Source of the DNA: Microtetraspora glauca
GTDB taxonomy: Bacteria > Actinomycetota > Actinomycetes > Streptomycetales > Streptomycetaceae
DNA: 57,215 nt
NCBI GenBank assembly: GCA_000721275.1
Contig: JOFO01000041.1
Location: 1-57,215, forward strand
Reading direction: 5' to 3'
This document shows positions 25,429-34,920 of this stretch, piece after piece. The notes beneath the pieces are model-generated. The model saw nothing but the letters and a program-made list of their open reading frames with translations, made no database searches and was not told the DNA's origin. A program made the translations under genes and the position numbers. The stretch's first letter is position 1. Each line of letters starts with the position of its first letter.

Positions 25429-26532
25429 TCACACCTCGCGCGCCTTCCGCACCTTCGCCGCCGTGTAGTCCCGGGCCTTCACGTACCGGCGCACCGGGTC
25501 GCCCGCGTACGTCCAGGGCGCGCAGCCGATGAAGCCGTCGACCGCCCGGAACTGCTCGAACGCCGCCTCGTAGCGGTCCTGCCAGTACAGCACCCAGGCC
25601 AGCATGTGCCGGGTCTCCGCGACGCGCGGGTCGCCGGAGCTGTGGACCCGTACGGCCTCCGCCAGGTCGGCGAGGGCCGCGTCCGCCGCGGCGACGACCT
25701 CGGGACGGTTGTAGAACTCCTGCGGGTCGAGATCGGACTCGTACGTCTCCTGCTCGAAGTACGCCTCCAGCGGGAACAGCGCCATCAGGTCGCCCGGCCG
25801 GCCCCGGTCCGCCGCCCGCCGGGCGAAGGCGAGCGCCTGCTCGTGCGAGCCGCGCCACTTCGCGCACCAGTACTGCAGGCCGCTGGAGTACGCCAGGTAG
25901 TTCACCGGGTCGCGCTTCTCGATCTCGGCCCAGATCGCCTCGAAGGCGTCGTGGGAGTAGCCGAGGCCCATCGCGAGCGGCAGTTCGCCGATGAACGGGC
26001 TCGGGTCGTCGCCCGCCAGCTCCTGGGCGCGCGCGAACGCCGCGCGGGCGTCGGCCAGGACCCGGTGGAACGACGCGAACTGCTCGTCGGTCGTGTGCTT
26101 GGCCTGCCGGGAGCCGCGGATCTCCCACGCCAGGTACACCAGCGCGCTCGCGTGCACGGCCGCCGCGGTCGGGTCGTCCGGCCGCTCCTCCCGCCACGCG
26201 CGCAGCCAGGCGTCGTCCTCCACGGCCTCGTGCGCGATCCGGCCGATCCGGGCCGTGCGCGCGTACCAGTCGCGCCCGGCGGCCTCCACGTACGCGGCCC
26301 CGGCCCGCCAGTCGCCGGCGCGCACCGCCTCGGTGGCCGCGACCCGGTCGGCCGGCAGGGGCGCGGCCTTCTCCGTGTCCAGCCGGTCCGGGGGCAGCAG
26401 GCCCAGCCGCGCCGCCGCGTCGGCGTGCGCCGCGGCGGAGTCGCCCGATCCGCCGGAGCGGGCGGCCCGGCGGGACTTGATCCAGAAGTACACCGCGACC
26501 GCGATGACGATCAGCGGGATGAGACGGGGCAT
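25429..26532 (-). CDS. Membrane-anchored helical-repeat protein, paralogue of the gene at 28306
   Basis: 367 residues. One N-terminal membrane helix ([15 protein letters not shown]) with a following basic stretch is the likely anchor. The rest is Ala/Arg-rich alpha-helical sequence resembling TPR-like or DUF4034-type repeats, with distinctive [15 protein letters not shown] and [13 protein letters not shown] segments. The gene at 28306-29412 encodes the same architecture and motifs. It lies 47 bp downstream of the M48 protease gene and is followed by a strong terminator, so the three genes form one unit. Function unknown; an adaptor or substrate role for the protease is speculation. Confidence 0.75.
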   Translation of the reverse strand: MPRLIPLIVIAVAVYFWIKSRRAARSGGSGDSAAAHADAAARLGLLPPDRLDTEKAAPLPADRVAATEAVRAGDWRAGAAYVEAAGRDWYARTARIGRIAHEAVEDDAWLRAWREERPDDPTAAAVHASALVYLAWEIRGSRQAKHTTDEQFASFHRVLADARAAFARAQELAGDDPSPFIGELPLAMGLGYSHDAFEAIWAEIEKRDPVNYLAYSSGLQYWCAKWRGSHEQALAFARRAADRGRPGDLMALFPLEAYFEQETYESDLDPQEFYNRPEVVAAADAALADLAEAVRVHSSGDPRVAETRHMLAWVLYWQDRYEAAFEQFRAVDGFIGCAPWTYAGDPVRRYVKARDYTAAKVRKAREV

Positions 26533-26579
26533 GGGGTGGGGGGTTTCCTTCCGGGGAGCGGTACGAGGGGTGGGCGGGG

Positions 26580-28166
26580 TCAGTGCGTCGCGGCCGGCGC
26601 CAGGAGGGCGCGCAGCGGGGCGGTGTCCGGGCGGTCGGCGGTCGCGGCGTCCAGCGCGGCCGGGAGGGCGTCCGCCGCGCCGTCGGGGAGGCGCAGGGTC
26701 GCCGGCCCGGACCAGGACAGCTCCCAGCGGGCCCGGCCGGAGCGGAGCAGTTCGTCCGTCACCATCGCGGACAGGCCCCGGCGCAGCGCGGGGCGCGCGA
26801 ACTCGCGGGCGGCCCGGCCGGTCGCCGCCGCGGCCTCGTCGGACTTCGGGAGCCGGCCGGCGATCTCCCAGGCGGCGCCGGCGTCGACGGCGTCGAGGAC
26901 CGCCGGGAGCGCGGCCCCGCCGGCGGCCGCGCGCAGCTCCTCGGCGCTCCGCGCGACCCGGGCGCTCATGGCCTCGTGGACGAGGTCCGGCCAGTCCAGG
27001 CGCCGCATCCGCAGCGCCTCCGGCGTCAGCGACACGTCCTCGACGGCGGCCAGGGCGTCCTGCGGCGAGGCCAGCACGCCGAGCGCGGGGCCCGGGGTCT
27101 CGGCGCCGCGGCCGTCGTCGGGCAGCGCCTCGATCCGGGCGACCCGCTCGGCGGCCGGCGGGTGCGAGTCGTACGGCGAGGACGGCTCGTCGGGGAGCTG
27201 TTCGCACAGCTCGGACAGTTCGCCGGCGCGGGCCGCGAGCAGGTGGCGGACGCCGCCGAACACCTCGCCGCGCGGCGGCAGCAGGCCGAACTCGGTGCCG
27301 AGGGTGGCGTACGAGGACAGGTGGACGTCGTGCGCCGCGTCGATCGCGGGGATCGACCGCAGGGCGCGCGCGGTGGCGTCGCGGCCGGCGATCCGGGCCG
27401 CCGCGAGGTCGGCGGCGAGCTCCTGGCGGCGGGCGCCGGCCAGGGTCGCCCGGAGGTAGAGCCGGCCGTAGGCGGTGTAGATCTTCGCCATGGTGCGGTA
27501 GGTGACGCCGGCGCCGGTGGTGTCGACCTCCTTGGCCTTCCTGCCGCGGGCGAGCCGCTTCTCGGACTTCCGCTCCTGGCGGGCCCGCTCCTTGGCGACC
27601 TTGTCGTCGGCCTTGGCGTGGAAGACGTCGATCATGCGGGCGACCTGGACGCGTCCGCGCACGGTGAGCGCGGAGAGGCGGGTGTCGGCGTGCGCGTAGT
27701 GGCCCAGCTCGTGGGCGAGGACCGCGCGGAGCCCGGCCTCGTCGAGCCCCGCCATCAGGGGCAGGCCGACGTAGAGCCGCCGGACCCCGCCGGCGATGCC
27801 GAGGAAGCGGGCGTCCTCGCTGACGGCGGCGTTCACGTCGGCGGTCAGCCGGATCTCGTCGGGGGCGCGGGTGCCCACCTCACGGGCCAGTTCGCGCACG
27901 GTCGCCCACAGCCGGGGCTCGTCGGCCTCGGTGACGAGGAGGCCGCCGGGCTCGTCCTGCGGCGGGGTGCGCAGCATGAACATGCCCCGGATCACGGGGA
28001 CGGCGAGCAGCAGCGAGACAAAGACGATCTTGATTCTGATCGCGGCCGGCGCCCACACCCAGACCGCCCAGTCGACGGCGCCGAGCACCGCGAGCAGGCC
28101 GAGGCCGAGCAGATGGAAACCGGACAGCAGTGCGAGCGCGCGCACGGCGCGCAGGGTCGCGCCCAT
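26580..28166 (-). CDS. M48-family integral membrane zinc metalloprotease
   Basis: 528 residues. Two N-terminal membrane helices (about 10-30 and 40-60) precede the zinc motif HELGH (near 153-157), whose third ligand is probably the Glu of [13 protein letters not shown] near 250. A charged insertion ([22 protein letters not shown]) lies between them. The long C-terminal half (about 330-528) is helical and not typical of HtpX-length M48 proteins (about 290). ATG 28166 is preferred to an in-frame GTG 18 bases upstream because a G-rich ribosome site lies between them. M48 proteases usually act in membrane protein quality control. Confidence 0.85.
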   Translation of the reverse strand: MGATLRAVRALALLSGFHLLGLGLLAVLGAVDWAVWVWAPAAIRIKIVFVSLLLAVPVIRGMFMLRTPPQDEPGGLLVTEADEPRLWATVRELAREVGTRAPDEIRLTADVNAAVSEDARFLGIAGGVRRLYVGLPLMAGLDEAGLRAVLAHELGHYAHADTRLSALTVRGRVQVARMIDVFHAKADDKVAKERARQERKSEKRLARGRKAKEVDTTGAGVTYRTMAKIYTAYGRLYLRATLAGARRQELAADLAAARIAGRDATARALRSIPAIDAAHDVHLSSYATLGTEFGLLPPRGEVFGGVRHLLAARAGELSELCEQLPDEPSSPYDSHPPAAERVARIEALPDDGRGAETPGPALGVLASPQDALAAVEDVSLTPEALRMRRLDWPDLVHEAMSARVARSAEELRAAAGGAALPAVLDAVDAGAAWEIAGRLPKSDEAAAATGRAAREFARPALRRGLSAMVTDELLRSGRARWELSWSGPATLRLPDGAADALPAALDAATADRPDTAPLRALLAPAATH

Positions 28167-28305
28167 CGGGCAGAGTCCCCCCACGGGAAAAGGGCGCCGG
28201 AGAACGGCGGAACGGCAGGTCAGAACATGTGGGGGGAAGCGGAGTATCGCCTACGCGCCGGTACGCCGTCCACCGGGAAAAGGGGCGCCCCCGCGCGCCC
28301 GGGTG

Positions 28306-29412
28306 TCAGTGCCGCAGGGTCGCCGGGCTGCCGCCGTTGGCCTCGTAGCCGGCCACCGCCAGGTTGCGGTGGAGGGTGTACTCGGCCGCCGGGTCGCCGC
28401 TCAGCGTCCACGGCAGGGCGCCGACGTGGCCGTCGACCCGGACCAGCTGGTGCATCGCCTCCGCCCAGCGCTCGCCGCGCACCAGGAACCAGACCAGCAG
28501 GTGGCGCACGTGCGCCAGCATCGGGTCGTCGGGGCGGGCCGAGTGGACCGCGTACAGCGCGCCCTCCATCGCCTTGCTCACCACCGCCGTGCGGTAGAAG
28601 TCCTGCACCAGCACCACGTCCGGCACGTGCTCGAAGACCGCGAACAGCGGCAGCGCGGCCAGCAGCGAGCCGTGCGGGGCGCGCGCGGCGGCCGTCGTCG
28701 CGAAGTGGTCGGCCTCCTCGCGGGAGCCGTGCCACTTCTCGCACCAGTAGTGCAGCGCCGCCAGGTGCGCGCCCATGTGCTGCGGCGCCCGGTCGATGAC
28801 CTTCGCCCACACCTGGTCGAACTGCTCGTGGCTGTACCCGAGTCCGCGGGCCACCGCCAGCTGCGTGATGTACGGGACGGGGTCGCCGGGGGCCAGCAGC
28901 GCCGCCTCCTCGGCGACCTTCCGCGCCTCCTCCAGGATGATCCGGAAGTCGTCCGAGCCGGCCGCCGACGAGCGCCACGCCTGCTGCACCAGGAACTCCG
29001 CGTGCACCGCGGCGGCGCCCGCGTCCTTCGGCGCGTCCGAGCGCCAGGCCCGCAGCCAGGCCCCGCCCGCGCCGGGCCTCTCGGCGAGCTCCAGGGAGGC
29101 CGCGCCGGCGAACGCCTGGACGCGCTGCCAGCGGACCTCGCCGTCCTTCCCGGTGCCGGCGAGCAGCTGCGACGCGGCCCGCCAGTCCTGGGTGGCCTGC
29201 ACGACGTCGAGGACGTCGAGGAGATCCCGGTCGGGGCCGGGCAGCCGCACGTCCAGCTCCTCCTGCCGGACGAACCCGTACGCCTCCGGGTCGGCCGCGT
29301 CGGGCGTGCCGGGCGCGACCTGCCGGATGCCGCCGCCGCGCCGGCGCAGCACATAGGGGCCGAGGACGCCGAAGAGCAGGCCCAGGGCGATCAGGAACCA
29401 GAGAATCTCCAT
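28306..29412 (-). CDS. Membrane-anchored helical-repeat protein, paralogue of the gene at 25429
   Basis: 368 residues starting MEILWFLIALGLLFGVLGPYVL, a clear single membrane helix followed by RRR. The soluble part shares with the product at 25429-26532 the segments GLGYSHEQFDQVWAK and YWCEKWHGSREEA at equivalent positions, plus nearly equal length, so the pair arose by duplication. They flank the M48 protease on the same strand. No catalytic motif is seen. The ATG at 29412 lies only about 70 bp from the divergent cystathionine gene, so the two share a promoter region. Confidence 0.75.
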   Translation of the reverse strand: MEILWFLIALGLLFGVLGPYVLRRRGGGIRQVAPGTPDAADPEAYGFVRQEELDVRLPGPDRDLLDVLDVVQATQDWRAASQLLAGTGKDGEVRWQRVQAFAGAASLELAERPGAGGAWLRAWRSDAPKDAGAAAVHAEFLVQQAWRSSAAGSDDFRIILEEARKVAEEAALLAPGDPVPYITQLAVARGLGYSHEQFDQVWAKVIDRAPQHMGAHLAALHYWCEKWHGSREEADHFATTAAARAPHGSLLAALPLFAVFEHVPDVVLVQDFYRTAVVSKAMEGALYAVHSARPDDPMLAHVRHLLVWFLVRGERWAEAMHQLVRVDGHVGALPWTLSGDPAAEYTLHRNLAVAGYEANGGSPATLRH

Positions 29413-29471
29413 GCGTCCATTGTCCAGGACGCCGCCGTGGACGAATCGCGGCGGCGGCCCCCGCCCGGCAC

Positions 29472-29477
29472 TACGCT
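29472..29477 (+). promoter_or_regulatory. -10 element (TACGCT) of the cystathionine gene, leaderless
   Basis: TACGCT ends seven bases before ATG 29485 and there is no ribosome site. Confidence 0.5.
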
Positions 29478-29484
29478 CCTGACC

Positions 29485-30639
29485 ATGAGCGACCAGCACA
29501 GCCACCAGAACTTCGAGACCCGCGCGATCCACGCGGGCAACACCGCCGACCCGCTGACCGGCGCGGTCGTCCCGCCCATCTACCAGGTGTCCACCTACAA
29601 GCAGGACGGCGTGGGCGGGCTCCGCGGCGGCTACGAGTACAGCCGCAGCGCCAACCCGACCCGTACCGCCCTGGAGGAGAACCTGGCGGCGCTGGAGGGC
29701 GGCCGGCGCGGCCTCGCCTTCGCGTCGGGCCTGGCCGCCGAGGACTGCCTGCTGCGCACGCTCCTCGCGCCCGGCGACCACGTGGTCATCCCCAACGACG
29801 CGTACGGCGGCACCTTCCGGCTCTTCGCGAAGGTCGTGGAGCGCTGGGGCGTGGACTTCTCCGTCGCCGACACCTCGGACGTCGCGGCCGTGCGCGGCGC
29901 GATCAACGACCGCACGAAGCTCGTCTGGGTCGAGACGCCGTCGAACCCGCTGCTCGGCATCACCGACATCGAGGCCGTCGCTGGCGTCGCCCGCCAGGCC
30001 GGGGTGAAGCTCGTCGTCGACAACACCTTCGCCTCGCCCTACCTCCAGCAGCCGCTGGCGCTCGGCGCGGACGTCGTCGTCCACTCGCTCACCAAGTACA
30101 TGGGCGGCCACTCGGACGTCGTCGGCGGCGCGCTGATCGCGGCCGACGCGGGTCTCGGCGAGGAACTGGCCTACCACCAGAACGCGATGGGCGCGGTGGC
30201 CGGGCCGTTCGACTCGTGGATCGTGCTGCGCGGCATCAAGACCCTCGCCGTCCGCATGGACCGGCACAGCGAGAACGCGACGAAGGTCGCGGACTTCCTG
30301 ACCCGCCACCCGAAGGTGACCCAGGTCCTCTACCCGGGCCTCGCCGAGCACCCCGGCCACGAGATCGCGGCCAAGCAGATGCGGTCCTTCGGCGGCATGA
30401 TCTCCTTCCGCGTCGAGGGCGGCGAGGACGCGGCGGTCGGCGTCTGCGACAGGGCGAAGCTCTTCACGCTGGGCGAGTCCCTGGGCGGCGTCGAGTCGCT
30501 GATCGAGCACCCGGGCCGCATGACGCACGCCAGCGTCGCCGGCTCGGCCCTGGAGGTCCCGGCCGACCTGGTCCGCCTGTCGGTGGGCATCGAGAACGCC
30601 GACGACCTGATCGCCGACCTGCGCGAGGCGCTGGGCTGA
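29485..30639 (+). CDS. metB: Cystathionine gamma-synthase (Cys/Met metabolism PLP enzyme)
   Basis: 384 residues, normal for the family. The PLP-lysine motif is HSLTKYMGGHSD near 194-205. YEYSRSANPTR (phosphate-binding Tyr/Arg), ASGLAA, VVDNTFASP and the C-terminal LGESLGGVESLIEHP are all present. It either condenses O-succinyl/acetyl-homoserine with cysteine or cleaves cystathionine; sequence alone does not separate synthase from lyase, so the metB name is provisional. The start is set by a leaderless promoter. Divergent from the M48 unit and followed by a 15-bp terminator stem. Confidence 0.88.
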   Translation: MSDQHSHQNFETRAIHAGNTADPLTGAVVPPIYQVSTYKQDGVGGLRGGYEYSRSANPTRTALEENLAALEGGRRGLAFASGLAAEDCLLRTLLAPGDHVVIPNDAYGGTFRLFAKVVERWGVDFSVADTSDVAAVRGAINDRTKLVWVETPSNPLLGITDIEAVAGVARQAGVKLVVDNTFASPYLQQPLALGADVVVHSLTKYMGGHSDVVGGALIAADAGLGEELAYHQNAMGAVAGPFDSWIVLRGIKTLAVRMDRHSENATKVADFLTRHPKVTQVLYPGLAEHPGHEIAAKQMRSFGGMISFRVEGGEDAAVGVCDRAKLFTLGESLGGVESLIEHPGRMTHASVAGSALEVPADLVRLSVGIENADDLIADLREALG

Positions 30640-30670
30640 GCCGTACGCGGCGTACGCGCCGCCGCGGCGG

Positions 30671-30705
30671 CGGGCCCGGGTACGGCGATCCCGTACCCGG
30701 GCCCG
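30671..30705. terminator. Terminator between metB and the DUF1059 gene
   Basis: A perfect 15-bp stem (30671-30685 with 30691-30705) and five-base loop between convergent genes. Confidence 0.85.
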
Positions 30706-30714
30706 TCCCGTGCC

Positions 30715-30906
30715 TCAGGTCCCGGGGAGCGGGTCCTTCAGGCTCGCGCGGACCTCAGCCCGCAGCTCCGGCGAGTCCGCGTGCTCGTGCACCGAGATCG
30801 CGTGCTCGGTGGCGGCGCGGACCACTTCCTCCTCCTCGCCCGAGATGTAGAGCGAGCAGCCCGACACGCTCGGCGTGTCCCGGCAGTCGGCGGCTTTCCT
30901 GGTCAT
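30715..30906 (-). CDS. DUF1059 small protein
   Basis: 63 residues: MTRKAADCRD, a Cys-containing GCSLYISGEEEEVV strand-helix and an amphipathic helix with AISVHEHADSPELRAEVRASLKD. This is the usual size and shape of DUF1059 proteins, which carry a conserved Cys pair near the N-terminus (Cys8 and Cys17 here). Excellent ribosome site GGAGG five bases before ATG 30906. It lies 81 bp downstream of marR on the same strand. Function unknown. Confidence 0.8.
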   Translation of the reverse strand: MTRKAADCRDTPSVSGCSLYISGEEEEVVRAATEHAISVHEHADSPELRAEVRASLKDPLPGT

Positions 30907-30987
30907 GTCGGCCTCCTGCGACGCTGTTCCGACCGACCCCTTCTCCCAGGCTAGGACCGTCCTCGCGGCCCGGCGACCCCCTGGCGG

Positions 30988-31485
30988 TCAGCCCGTCTGC
31001 GGGGAACCTGCGGCGGCCTGGCGGGCGGAGAGCGCGTCGTTGAAGCGGGTCAGCAGCGAGCAGAAGGAGGCGCGCTCGTCCTCCGTCCAGCCCTCCGTGA
31101 CCTCGGCCATCAGCGTGCGCCGCGAGGAGCGGACCTCCTCCAGGCGGTCGAGGCCGCGCGGCGAGAGCTGGAGCACGACGGCGCGCCCGTCCTCGGGGTG
31201 CGAGGCGCGGCTGACGAGGCCGGAGTCGACGAGCGGGGCGACCTGGCGGGTGACGGTCGAGGAGTCGATGCCCATCCCCGCCGCGAGCGCCTTGACGCCC
31301 ATCGGGCCTTCCTGGTCGAGGCGGTTGAGGAGGAGGTAGGCGGCGCGGTCCATGGAGTTGCGGAGCTGGCCGGTGCCGCCGAGGCGGGTCTGCTCGGCCC
31401 GGCGGGCGAAGACGGCCACCTGGTGCTGGAGGGCATCGAGGAGACCGGGGTCAAGCTCAGTCGTCATGTCCGGAGAAGGGGGCAT
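30988..31485 (-). CDS. MarR-family transcriptional regulator
   Basis: 165 residues. The winged helix carries MGIDSSTVTRQVAPLVDSGLVSRA and the wing EDGRAVVLQLSPRG, both standard MarR features, flanked by N- and C-terminal dimerisation helices. MarR proteins respond to small ligands or oxidation and typically control neighbouring genes; threonine dehydratase is divergent and DUF1059 lies downstream. The start may be ATG 31485 or ATG 31467; neither has a strong ribosome site. Confidence 0.88.
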   Translation of the reverse strand: MPPSPDMTTELDPGLLDALQHQVAVFARRAEQTRLGGTGQLRNSMDRAAYLLLNRLDQEGPMGVKALAAGMGIDSSTVTRQVAPLVDSGLVSRASHPEDGRAVVLQLSPRGLDRLEEVRSSRRTLMAEVTEGWTEDERASFCSLLTRFNDALSARQAAAGSPQTG

Positions 31486-31630
31486 GGCTGGGGGGCTCTC
31501 TCGTGCGGGGGTGGTCGGTGTGGGGGACAGAGTACGCGGACGGGCACGGCTCCGTACCGGCCGTGCGCAAACCCGTCACGGCCTCGCGGCCCGCGCGGCC
31601 GCGGGGCCGGTGAGCTGCGAGACTTGGGTC

Positions 31631-32860
31631 ATGACCTTCGGTACGCGACACCCCTTGCACCGCCTGATGCTCGACGACGTGCGCGGGGCGCAGAGGATGC
31701 TGGCGGGGGTCGCCCGGACCACCGCCCTGGAGGGCAGCCGGCACCTCTCCGCGCTGGTGGGCGCGCCGGTGCTGCTCAAGTGCGAGAACCTCCAGCGGAC
31801 CGGCTCGTTCAAGCTGCGCGGCGCGTACGTGCGGATCGCGGGGCTCCGGCCGGAGGAGAAGGCGGCCGGGGTGGTCGCGGCCTCGGCGGGCAACCACGCG
31901 CAGGGCGTGGCGCTCGCCTCCCGGCTGCTCGGGGTGCACGCGACCGTGTTCATGCCGGTCGGGGCGCCGCTGCCGAAGGTCGCGGCGACCCGCGACTACG
32001 GCGCCGACGTGCGGCTGCACGGGCACGTGGTGGACGAGACGCTGGCCGCCGCGCAGGACCACGCGCGGGAGACCGGCGCCGTCTTCATCCACCCCTTCGA
32101 CCACCCGGACGTGATCGTCGGCCAGGGCACGGTCGGGCTGGAGATCCTGGAGCAGTGCCCCGAGGTCCGCACGATCGTCGTCGGGATCGGCGGCGGCGGG
32201 CTCGCGGCCGGCATCGGCCTCGCGGTGAAGTCGGTCCGGCCGGACGTGCGGATCGTCGGCGTGCAGGCGGAGGGCGCGGCGGCCTATCCGCCGTCGCTGG
32301 CCGCCGGGCACCCGGTGGTGGTCGACTCGCCGGCGACGATGGCCGACGGGATCAAGGTGGGACGCCCGGGCGACGTGCCGTTCGGCCTGGTCCAGGAGTA
32401 CGTGGACGAGGTCCGCACGGTCTCCGAGGACGCCCTGTCGTCGGCGCTGCTGCTCTGCCTGGAGCGGGCGAAGCTGGTGGTGGAGCCGGCCGGGGCGAGC
32501 CCGGTGGCGGCGCTGCTGAGCGACCCCGGGTCGTTCCGGGGCCCGGTCGTCGCGGTCCTGTCCGGCGGGAACGTGGATCCGCTGCTGCTCCAGCGGATCC
32601 TGCGGCACGGCATGGCGGCGGCCGGCCGGTACCTGAGCCTGCGGCTGCGGGTGGCGGACCGGCCGGGGGCGCTGGCGACGCTGCTGGCGGTGCTGACGGT
32701 GGTGGACGCGAACGTGCTCGACGTCAGCCACGTGCGGACCGATCCGCGGCTCGGGCTCACGGAGGTCGAGGTGGAGCTGCACCTGGAGACGAAGGGCCCG
32801 GAGCACTGCCGGGAGGTGGAGGGGGCGCTGCGGGAGGCCGGGTACACGGTCCTGGGCTGA
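31631..32860 (+). CDS. ilvA: Threonine ammonia-lyase (threonine dehydratase) with ACT-like C-terminus
   Basis: 409 residues. The fold-type II PLP lysine motif is SFKLRGA near 53-59, the phosphate-binding glycine loop IGGGGLAAG near 187-195 and the Asn motif ASAGNHAQG near 80-88. The C-terminal 80 residues (YLSLRLRVADRPGALATLL...) form one ACT domain, which matches the shorter catabolic/TdcB-like type in Gram-positives rather than the two-ACT biosynthetic IlvA. It deaminates threonine (and perhaps serine) to 2-oxobutyrate. It may be annotated tdcB elsewhere. Divergent from marR. Confidence 0.9.
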   Translation: MTFGTRHPLHRLMLDDVRGAQRMLAGVARTTALEGSRHLSALVGAPVLLKCENLQRTGSFKLRGAYVRIAGLRPEEKAAGVVAASAGNHAQGVALASRLLGVHATVFMPVGAPLPKVAATRDYGADVRLHGHVVDETLAAAQDHARETGAVFIHPFDHPDVIVGQGTVGLEILEQCPEVRTIVVGIGGGGLAAGIGLAVKSVRPDVRIVGVQAEGAAAYPPSLAAGHPVVVDSPATMADGIKVGRPGDVPFGLVQEYVDEVRTVSEDALSSALLLCLERAKLVVEPAGASPVAALLSDPGSFRGPVVAVLSGGNVDPLLLQRILRHGMAAAGRYLSLRLRVADRPGALATLLAVLTVVDANVLDVSHVRTDPRLGLTEVEVELHLETKGPEHCREVEGALREAGYTVLG

Positions 32861-32892
32861 GCGGTCCCGGGGCGGGCCCGGCCCCACTGTCC

Positions 32893-32898
32893 TAGGAT
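32893..32898 (+). promoter_or_regulatory. -10 element (TAGGAT) ahead of the Drr-type ABC operon
   Basis: TAGGAT about 37 bases before the ATG of the ATPase gene is a good streptomycete -10 hexamer; GGGAGG follows as the ribosome site. Confidence 0.45.
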
Positions 32899-32934
32899 CG
32901 GCAGAAATGCCCGAAATGATCCGGGAGGGTGGAC

Positions 32935-33972
32935 ATGCCAGGTGCGATCCACGCCGAGGGACTGGTGAAGACCTTCGGCGACGTCACCGCACTGGACGGG
33001 GTGGACCTCGACGTGCCCGAGGGCACCGTCCTCGGTCTGCTCGGCCCCAACGGAGCGGGGAAGACCACCACCGTACGGGTCCTGACGACCCTCCTCAGAC
33101 CCGACCGCGGCACCGCCACCGTCGCCGGCGTCGACGTCCTCGCCCATCCCAACGAGGTCCGCCGCTCCATCGGCCTCTCCGGCCAGTTCGCCGCCGTCGA
33201 CGAATACCTCACCGGCCGCGAGAACCTCCAGATGGTCGGGCAGCTCTACCAGATGAAGGCCCGGGCCGCGCGGGCCCGCGCCGACGAGCTCCTGGAGCGC
33301 TTCCACCTCGCCGACGCCGCCGACCGCCCCGCCAGGACGTACTCCGGCGGCATGCGCCGCCGCCTCGACCTCGCCGCCGCCCTGGTCGTCGCCCCGCCCG
33401 TGATGTTCATGGACGAGCCGACCACCGGCCTCGACCCCCGCAACCGGCAGGCCCTGTGGGACGTCATCAAGGAACTCGTCTCCGGCGGCACCACCCTCCT
33501 CCTCACCACCCAGTACCTGGAGGAGGCCGACCACCTCGCCCACGACATCGCGGTCGTCGACCACGGCAGGGTCATCGCCCGCGGTACCTCCGACCAGCTC
33601 AAGGCCCGCACCGGCGGCGAACGCGTCGAGGTCGTCGTCCACGACCGCGACGCCCTCGGCCCCGCCCGCGCCGTCCTCGCCCGCTACGGCCCCGGCGCCC
33701 GCGGCCTCGACGACGTCGCCGTCGAGGACCACACCCGCAGGCTCACCGTCCCCGTCACCGGCGGCGCCAAGCTGCTCGCCGAGGTCATCCGCGACCTGGA
33801 CGCCGTCGGCGTCGAGATCGACGACATCGGCCTGCGCCGCCCCACCCTCGACGACGTCTTCATCTCCCTCACCGGCCACGCCGCCGCCCGCGAGCAGGAC
33901 GACGAGGACGGCACCGGTGCCGGCCGGCCCGCCGACCGGGGCCGCACGCACCGGAAGGAGCCCGCCGCGTGA
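32935..33972 (+). CDS. DrrA-like ABC exporter ATP-binding protein
   Basis: 345 residues. Walker A LLGPNGAGKTTT near 36-47, signature YSGGMRRRLDLA near 138, Walker B VMFMDEPTTGLD near 155, then the C-terminal region typical of the daunorubicin-resistance (DrrA) family with LRRPTLDDVFISLTG. A charged tail follows. It should power the permease encoded immediately downstream (GTGA overlap) to expel a lipophilic compound. ATG 32935 has GGGAGGG at six bases. Substrate unknown. Confidence 0.92.
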   Translation: MPGAIHAEGLVKTFGDVTALDGVDLDVPEGTVLGLLGPNGAGKTTTVRVLTTLLRPDRGTATVAGVDVLAHPNEVRRSIGLSGQFAAVDEYLTGRENLQMVGQLYQMKARAARARADELLERFHLADAADRPARTYSGGMRRRLDLAAALVVAPPVMFMDEPTTGLDPRNRQALWDVIKELVSGGTTLLLTTQYLEEADHLAHDIAVVDHGRVIARGTSDQLKARTGGERVEVVVHDRDALGPARAVLARYGPGARGLDDVAVEDHTRRLTVPVTGGAKLLAEVIRDLDAVGVEIDDIGLRRPTLDDVFISLTGHAAAREQDDEDGTGAGRPADRGRTHRKEPAA

Positions 33973-34817
33973 GCACCCTCACCGACACCGCCCCGCACGT
34001 CCCCGCGCCCCGCGGCGGCATCGTCCAGTCGATCGCGGACTCCCTCGTCGTCACCAAGCGGAACCTCATCCGCATGACCCGGATCCCGGAGATGGTCATC
34101 TTCGGGCTCATCCAGCCGGTCATGTTCGTGATCCTGTTCAGCTTCGTCTTCGGCGGCTCCATGAGCGTCGGCGGCGACACCGACCCGGTCGTCTACCGGA
34201 ACTTCCTGATGGCCGGCATCTTCGCCCAGACCGTCACCTTCGCCACCGCCGGAGCGGGCGCCGGCATCGCCGACGACATGAGCAAGGGCCTCGTCGACCG
34301 CTTCCGCTCGCTGCCGATGGCCCGCGGCGCCGTCCTCACCGGCCGCACCCTCGCCGACCTCGTCCAGACCGCGCTCACCGTCGTGGTCCTCGCGGTCGTC
34401 GGCCTCCTGGTCGGCTGGCGGATCCACGAGGGCGTCCCCAAGGCGCTCGGCGCCTTCGCCCTGCTGCTCCTGCTCGGCTACGCCTTCTCCTGGATCGGCG
34501 CCCTCATCGGCCTGTCCGTCCGCACCCCCGAGGCGGCCACCTCCGGCGGCCTGATCTGGCTCTTCCCGGTCACCTTCGTCTCCAACGCGTTCGTCGACCC
34601 CAGCCAGATGGCCGACTGGATCCGGCCCATCGCCGAGTGGAATCCGTTCAGCGCCACCGTGCAGGCGTGCCGCGAGCTCTTCGGCAACCCCGGCGTCGTC
34701 CAGTCCGACGCCTGGCCCATGCAGCACCCGGTGTGGGCCTCGCTCCTCTGGTCGCTGCTGATCATCGTGGTCTTCCGCACCCTCGCCGTCCGCAAGTACC
34801 GCTCCGCCTCCGCCTGA
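33969..34817 (+). CDS. DrrB-like ABC-2 type permease
   Basis: 282 residues with six hydrophobic segments and the ABC-2 signature region (IADDMSKGLVDRFRSLPMARGAVLTGR) between helices 2 and 3. SNAFVDPSQMADWIRPIAEWNPFSATVQACRELFG before the last helix is typical of DrrB permeases. The GTG start overlaps the stop of the ATPase gene, so the subunits are made together. A strong bidirectional hairpin with greA follows. Confidence 0.92.
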   Translation: MSTLTDTAPHVPAPRGGIVQSIADSLVVTKRNLIRMTRIPEMVIFGLIQPVMFVILFSFVFGGSMSVGGDTDPVVYRNFLMAGIFAQTVTFATAGAGAGIADDMSKGLVDRFRSLPMARGAVLTGRTLADLVQTALTVVVLAVVGLLVGWRIHEGVPKALGAFALLLLLGYAFSWIGALIGLSVRTPEAATSGGLIWLFPVTFVSNAFVDPSQMADWIRPIAEWNPFSATVQACRELFGNPGVVQSDAWPMQHPVWASLLWSLLIIVVFRTLAVRKYRSASA

Positions 34818-34859
34818 GCGGAGCCCCGGAGAGGCCGGAGAGCCGGGAGAGCCCGGAAC

Positions 34860-34898
34860 GCCGAAGGGCCGGTCCCACGGGGGGACCGGCCCTTCGGC
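34860..34898. terminator. Bidirectional terminator between the ABC permease and greA
   Basis: A perfect 17-bp stem (34860-34876 with 34882-34898) around a five-base loop between convergent genes. Confidence 0.9.
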
Positions 34899-34920
34899 GT
34901 ACGGAAAAACGGGGGAGCGC

